Below, piece after piece: positions 16,071 to 19,671 of a stretch of DNA of 19,671 nt (position 1 is the stretch's first letter; each line of letters opens with the position of its first letter). Origin of the DNA: Theodoxus fluviatilis (Eukaryota; Mollusca; Gastropoda; Cycloneritida; Neritidae); assembly GCA_034096865.1 (NCBI GenBank), contig JAWQFJ010025845.1:1-19671 (forward strand), written 5' to 3'. Made by a program: the position numbers and the translations under genes. The notes below the pieces were generated by a model that saw only the letters and a list, made by a program, of their open reading frames with translations, did no database searches and had not been told where the DNA came from.

Positions 16071-17049
16071 GAGGGGGGATTAGGTGGATGTTGGTGGAGT
16101 AATGTTTCCTTAGGTGGGTGGTGTCGTCTTCCCAGCCGCTGAGTCACCGGTGCTGCGCTGCTGAGGGTCGGTTGTAGGTTCGACTAGCCTCTAGATCAGT
16201 GGTTTGCCGCAGCATGTTAGGTGGCTCTGACCAATCTCTGCTCTATTGAAGGCCAAATACGCCATGCGACACTTACTGTTTGCACATTTGCTTTAACACG
16301 GACTGGTTTGGCGTTTTCTGGATATTTCGCTAGAGACGCCGTAGTATGATTGTTAGAACTTTAAGGATCAAACGACCAATTCTCTAACGTTGGTTCCTAC
16401 TATCAACGATGTAATGTAACAACAATAGTAAACATGCGTAAAGATACTGTTTTTACCCATATGCCCTATCAACGAGGACAACAATAGTAAAGCCACTCAA
16501 ATGCTTACTCTTTGTAACACTACCTATGCTAACACACTTAAGTTCTGAACCATCTAAAGGGTTACTGAGTATACTAGGACTTGTATAGCTCGCCTTCTGA
16601 TCGATTGGCCGTTCTCCTAATTCTGGCTAGTCAATTATTTCTTTATGCAGTGGCATGCTGTAACTAGAAGAGTGTTCCGCTATGCTCATATATGGGGGTC
16701 AGGCTACATCTACGCCTAAGGTAGTTTGGGTCGTCATTTGCGAACCCGTTGGACAGACATTGCTGGATATCGAAGGGATACTGTGATTCTAGTCGTCTAA
16801 GTGGTCCTAACCACACGTGAAATCCGAGGGCTACGTTAAGCCAGGCGATAGTTCCTAACTTAGGGGCGCTTTGCTCTTCTTAAAGGTCCGGTGCGTGCGG
16901 GTCTGCGTGCTGGCATGACGTCCATTGACTGGGTTCCATCCTCTGACACAACTGCTGGGGGCCTTATTCTCTTTGACTGTGCTGGACCATTGTGCTGCTA
17001 CGCTAAAACATGCTCCCTATGGGAGCCGACTGACGGGAGGCGGAAAGTC
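16071..17049. other. single-copy interval of balanced composition
   Basis: No tandem arrays and no recognisable genes. A short direct repeat pairs CTATCAACGA and ACAACAATAGTAAA at about 16401-16434 with the same words at about 16468-16491. A B-box-like GGTTCGACT near 16177 lacks any tRNA context. Its texture is unlike everything to the left. Confidence 0.5.
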
Positions 17050-17965
17050 CGATAAGCTCCGGTCTGGGCTGCTTGGCTTTTCTGCTCTCATCTTGCGCTC
17101 TGTTTCGGTTATTATGGCGTTTGCTCGGTCTGTGCGTGTATGGAGCTTGGTGCGTCTGGCTGCGGTCTCCGCTTGGTCTTGCGTCTATGGGGTGTCTGGT
17201 GCTCTAGCTGATTGTGGAGTCCAGCCGAAAGGCTATTGCGTGCCTTGGCGTAGGCTGGGACGTGTGTGGGCTAGGTAGTGCCGTCCTTGGGGATGCGTTG
17301 TGTGACCTCTTCTTAATTCTGCTCTGTCTTGGAAGAAGTCTCTTGGTGGGTTCTGGCTCTGTTAAAGGAGTTCCACCTTTGTTCTGGTCAGAGCGTGCGG
17401 GGTGAATGGGGGGTGTGCGTGGAATCCGTCTATGTGAGTGTAGAGTGGGGCGAGGTGCTTGGGGGCTGGTGAGTGGGTGGTTGTGGTGGAAGGGTGTAAA
17501 TGTCGATGTAAGGAGGGTTGGGGGGTGGTGGTGTGGGTAGTAAACCGAGTGAGTAATGTTGGTTGTGGTGTCCTCTGCGTGGGGAAGTGGGGGGAGATGA
17601 GGGGATTCTGGCGGACCTTGGGTTGTGTTAGCCCCCGTTGTGTGTGGTGGTGGTCGGCTGCTACCACGATATGGCAGGTGTCAGTGCCTTAGATAGGAGG
17701 GTATACCCTTGAGGTAGGCGTGGGGACGCATTTATGGCACTGATGTAATAGGGGGTGCCCTGTGACGAGAAGAGTGAGTGCAGGTGGTGATGGTTGAGAG
17801 CCGAGAGGAGTTGGGTTGTTCTGGTGCGTTTGGAGTTTGTTTTGTCTCGGTGTGGGGTTGTGGGGCGAGGATGATGCTCGCGGGAGTGGCTGAGACGCTT
17901 TGGCCTAGCTTCGTTAGCTGTGCGCCTATTTGCGGTACATTGTCGCATGTGGGTGTTTAGAGTCA
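17050..17965. other. G+T-rich (keto-skewed) stretch
   Basis: Plus-strand G+T is strongly elevated. Hand counts give 48 of 60 at 17461-17520, 46 of 60 at 17521-17580 and 49 of 60 at 17821-17880. It is not a simple tandem repeat, since GGTG/GTGTG words are irregular. Open frames here are short on plus or Pro/Thr/His-rich on minus, as expected from skew. No gene is recognised. Confidence 0.75.
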
Positions 17966-18200
17966 TCCGGCCGAAGCTAAGCCGACTCCAGCCGCCACAG
18001 CAACAAGCCGGCACAAGCCGCGAGGCGCACACGATGCGGGGAGATACACCCAACACGCCACTACACATTACACGGAACGGATATAGGCTGACCGAGACAG
18101 ACACCCAGTGCGCCACACAACAACATACATACAGCACATGCCACAAGACACAATATGACACCATGCGCGCACCGGCCACAACAGTCGAGGGACAGTCACA
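17966..18200. other. A+C-rich stretch, opposite skew
   Basis: Immediately after the G+T-rich part, the plus strand becomes A+C-rich (45 of 60 at 18121-18180 by hand count). The boundary lies close to an imperfect inverted repeat: GGCCTAGCTTCG at 17902-17913 against CGAAGCTAAGCC at 17972-17983. No gene is recognised. Confidence 0.7.
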
Positions 18201-18840
18201 GTCTTCAGTTAGCAAATGCTTGATGGTAGTGAGATTGATGTGGGTTTTATTTATTTACAGGAACGAAAAATTACTGTAGCTGAGGGTGATGGCTTGATGT
18301 CTGGTCTCGGGGCTCTCAGATTTCCAACGTCAAGTACACAATGGAAAGAAACCGTGTGATAAGGGGGGATGTCGAGCTGACGAGGGGGGCAGTTTTTCTT
18401 GTTAAACAGTGCTGTGTAATATGCATGCAATCTCCACAGTTTTACCCTCTGAGCCGTTCGTCCCAATAGAAATTCCTCTCTGAGGCAAAAATTCCTGTTC
18501 CCCATCTCTGGCTGTTTCCCGCGGCGCATGTGTGTTTGGCGTTCTGTTTCTACGAGTCACGCTTCGCACAAGAAAAAAAACTCACTGATCGGTGCCGACT
18601 AACACTGGCTGCAAAGTGGGGGGAATCCGGAACTGCACAGCACCTAAATAGAACTCAGCTCACATGCACAGTGAAAAAAATACAATAGCAAAAGCCAAAG
18701 AGGGGTGTGAATTGTCCAAGACAGAGGATGAAAAAAAACATGAACATGAACTGATTACAAAATAATGACCAAGTAAACCAATTTAGAACGAACAACAGCA
18801 ACAACACCCCGCTGACACTACAGCCCCTATACAACAACGT
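18201..18840. other. single-copy interval
   Basis: Unique sequence, becoming A-rich to the right. TTTATTTATTTACAG at 18246-18260 reads as a splice-acceptor-like site on plus, or as overlapping AATAAA signals on minus, but neither is supported by flanking coding sequence. Confidence 0.4.
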
Positions 18841-18906
18841 CCCCCCTACACACAGCCCCTACACACAGCCCCTACACACAGCCCCTACACACAGCCCCTA
18901 CACACA
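18841..18906. repeat. 13-bp minisatellite, about 5 units
   Basis: The unit TACACACAGCCCC is repeated about five times, with degenerate continuations (CTACACACAGCCCTACA) up to about 18950. It is the only clear tandem array in the right part of the window. Confidence 0.88.
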
Positions 18907-18950
18907 CACGCGTGACCTACACACAGCCCTACAACACATCCCCTACAGAA

Positions 18951-19671
18951 CATCGAGGCCACTACAGACACTATAGCATGAGAACGTCTAGAGAAATTAA
19001 CATCGGTGTACTTAGAGTACACCCTCTTCACATTCTGACCAGAGGACAGACATGGTAATAGCACACAGATAGGACACAGAGACAGATAAGGGGAATACAC
19101 AGATAATATACCTTTCAGCGTAACCACCAAAATAGCACGGCACGCTTTTTCTGGTCTACCTGATACTGATTCGGACACTAGGGACGTTAAGAGGAAAAAG
19201 AGACATGAAAAGAGAAGATAAGGGCAGATGACTTGTGAGGAGTGAGGGAGGATGGAGATGAGGAGGAGGAGTGCAGGTAGGGTAGTGTGGGGAGCGGACA
19301 TGATGTAGATGAAGGAGGGAGGAAGTGTACGGAGGGAGTGTGTAGTTGGATGGATGAGTCGAGAGGCTATCACAGATCACAGCCATGCTTTGTATGACAA
19401 AGCGTGACCAGTCGAGGACAGGGTCTAGAAATTACTGGTTCTACATTCCCGTCTGCGTCCGTCTTGTGAGATCGATCCCTACGCGTCTACGACCGAGTTT
19501 TTCTCCTTTTGATCACTGAGCCCGGACAAGATGCAAGCGGTGCCTGTCTGGTCATGGTTGTCCTCCACTGGGTCCCGCATCGTGCCTTTTGCCTTCACTG
19601 TCAGTTGTTGTGGTGTTTGCCTGTTGTGCTCTTTTGGGTCCATGTTGACTGTATTGGTCGCGTGGTGTTGT
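18951..19671. other. single-copy interval, no recognised gene
   Basis: Unique sequence with a purine-rich patch (GGAGGATGGAGATGAGGAGG near 19250). A 162-codon minus-strand frame at 18885-19373 has hydrophobic stretches but no recognised family, and its 3' end translates the neighbouring ACACAC repeat, so I do not call it a gene. From 19400 to the edge the sequence becomes T/G-rich without features. Confidence 0.45.

Noticed and set aside
16140..16200. tRNA or tRNA-derived SINE head (GGTTCGACT B-box-like word)
   Set aside because: No A box at the right distance and no cloverleaf stems could be drawn.
17600..18240. Large palindrome or foldback centred near 17965
   Set aside because: Only one 12-bp stem with one mismatch (17902-17913 and 17972-17983) was found. 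Other shared words do not fall on the same symmetry axis, so a full palindrome is not supported by eye.
18246..18260. Splice acceptor TTTATTTATTTACAG or minus-strand polyadenylation signals
   Set aside because: No coding sequence follows on either strand, and A/T-rich words of this kind are common.
18885..19373. 162-codon minus-strand frame with hydrophobic segments as a membrane protein
   Set aside because: Its C-terminal part is the translated ACACAC minisatellite, and no family resemblance or start context supports it.

Overview
This window looks like non-coding, repeat-rich nuclear DNA from an invertebrate, most likely a mollusc and perhaps a gastropod. The evidence is a decayed non-LTR retrotransposon (LINE), two SINE-like copies carrying a GTAAGAGGCGA core (resembling the Nin-DC SINE central domain described from abalone and other animals), a fragment of another retroposon, long CT/GA/CA microsatellites and no bacterial-style gene packing. 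The species assignment is inference. I see no complete, confident protein-coding gene. Most long open frames are translations of tandem repeats that happen to lack stop codons.

Layout, left part (1-16080). At least 13 unrelated minisatellites alternate with microsatellites and short single-copy islands. The main arrays are a 22/24-bp array (1-1217), GAGT/GGGA purine DNA (1545-2259), a 29-bp array (2617-2861), a 19-bp array (3042-3328), a 40-bp array of 12 copies (3741-4218), GA repeats (4891-5109), a 13-bp array of about 31 copies (5853-6259), a 34-bp array of about 34 copies (6890-8043), CT repeats (9320-9841), CA repeats (10528-10602), a 28-bp array (10875-11254), GGAT repeats (11340-11572), CT repeats (12040-12172), a 39/40-bp array (13652-14164), a 16-bp array carrying AGGTCA (14171-14359), and a 32-bp array of about 23 copies (15231-15959) ending in G-rich DNA with a run of 24 G. 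My rough sum is that tandem repeats fill about half of this part.

Transposable elements. A 101-bp retroposon 3' end on the minus strand (3357-3457) lies between perfect 14-bp direct repeats, which I read as target-site duplications. A frameshifted LINE C-terminal coding fragment on the minus strand (about 4352-4880) ends in a 3' tail also found at the ends of two SINE-like copies (about 9880-10046 and 10725-10902). This is the arrangement expected when a LINE machinery mobilises SINEs that share its tail. The 28-bp minisatellite at 10875-11254 is a tandem expansion of an internal segment of the second SINE copy.

Right part (16081-19671). The texture changes abruptly after the poly-G run: almost no tandem repeats, and a strong G+T bias on the plus strand from about 17050 to 17965 that flips to A+C bias until about 18200. 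This could be real strand asymmetry or an assembly or read-quality effect.

Possible functional pieces, all low confidence: a TATA/GC-box promoter-like site near 5226-5253, an exon-like minus-strand open frame with an SLC45-like stretch (10078-10293), a CpG-rich segment with a CTCF-like word and homeodomain-like motifs (12280-12470), and a CRE/E-box cluster (13141-13182). Nothing ties them into one pathway.
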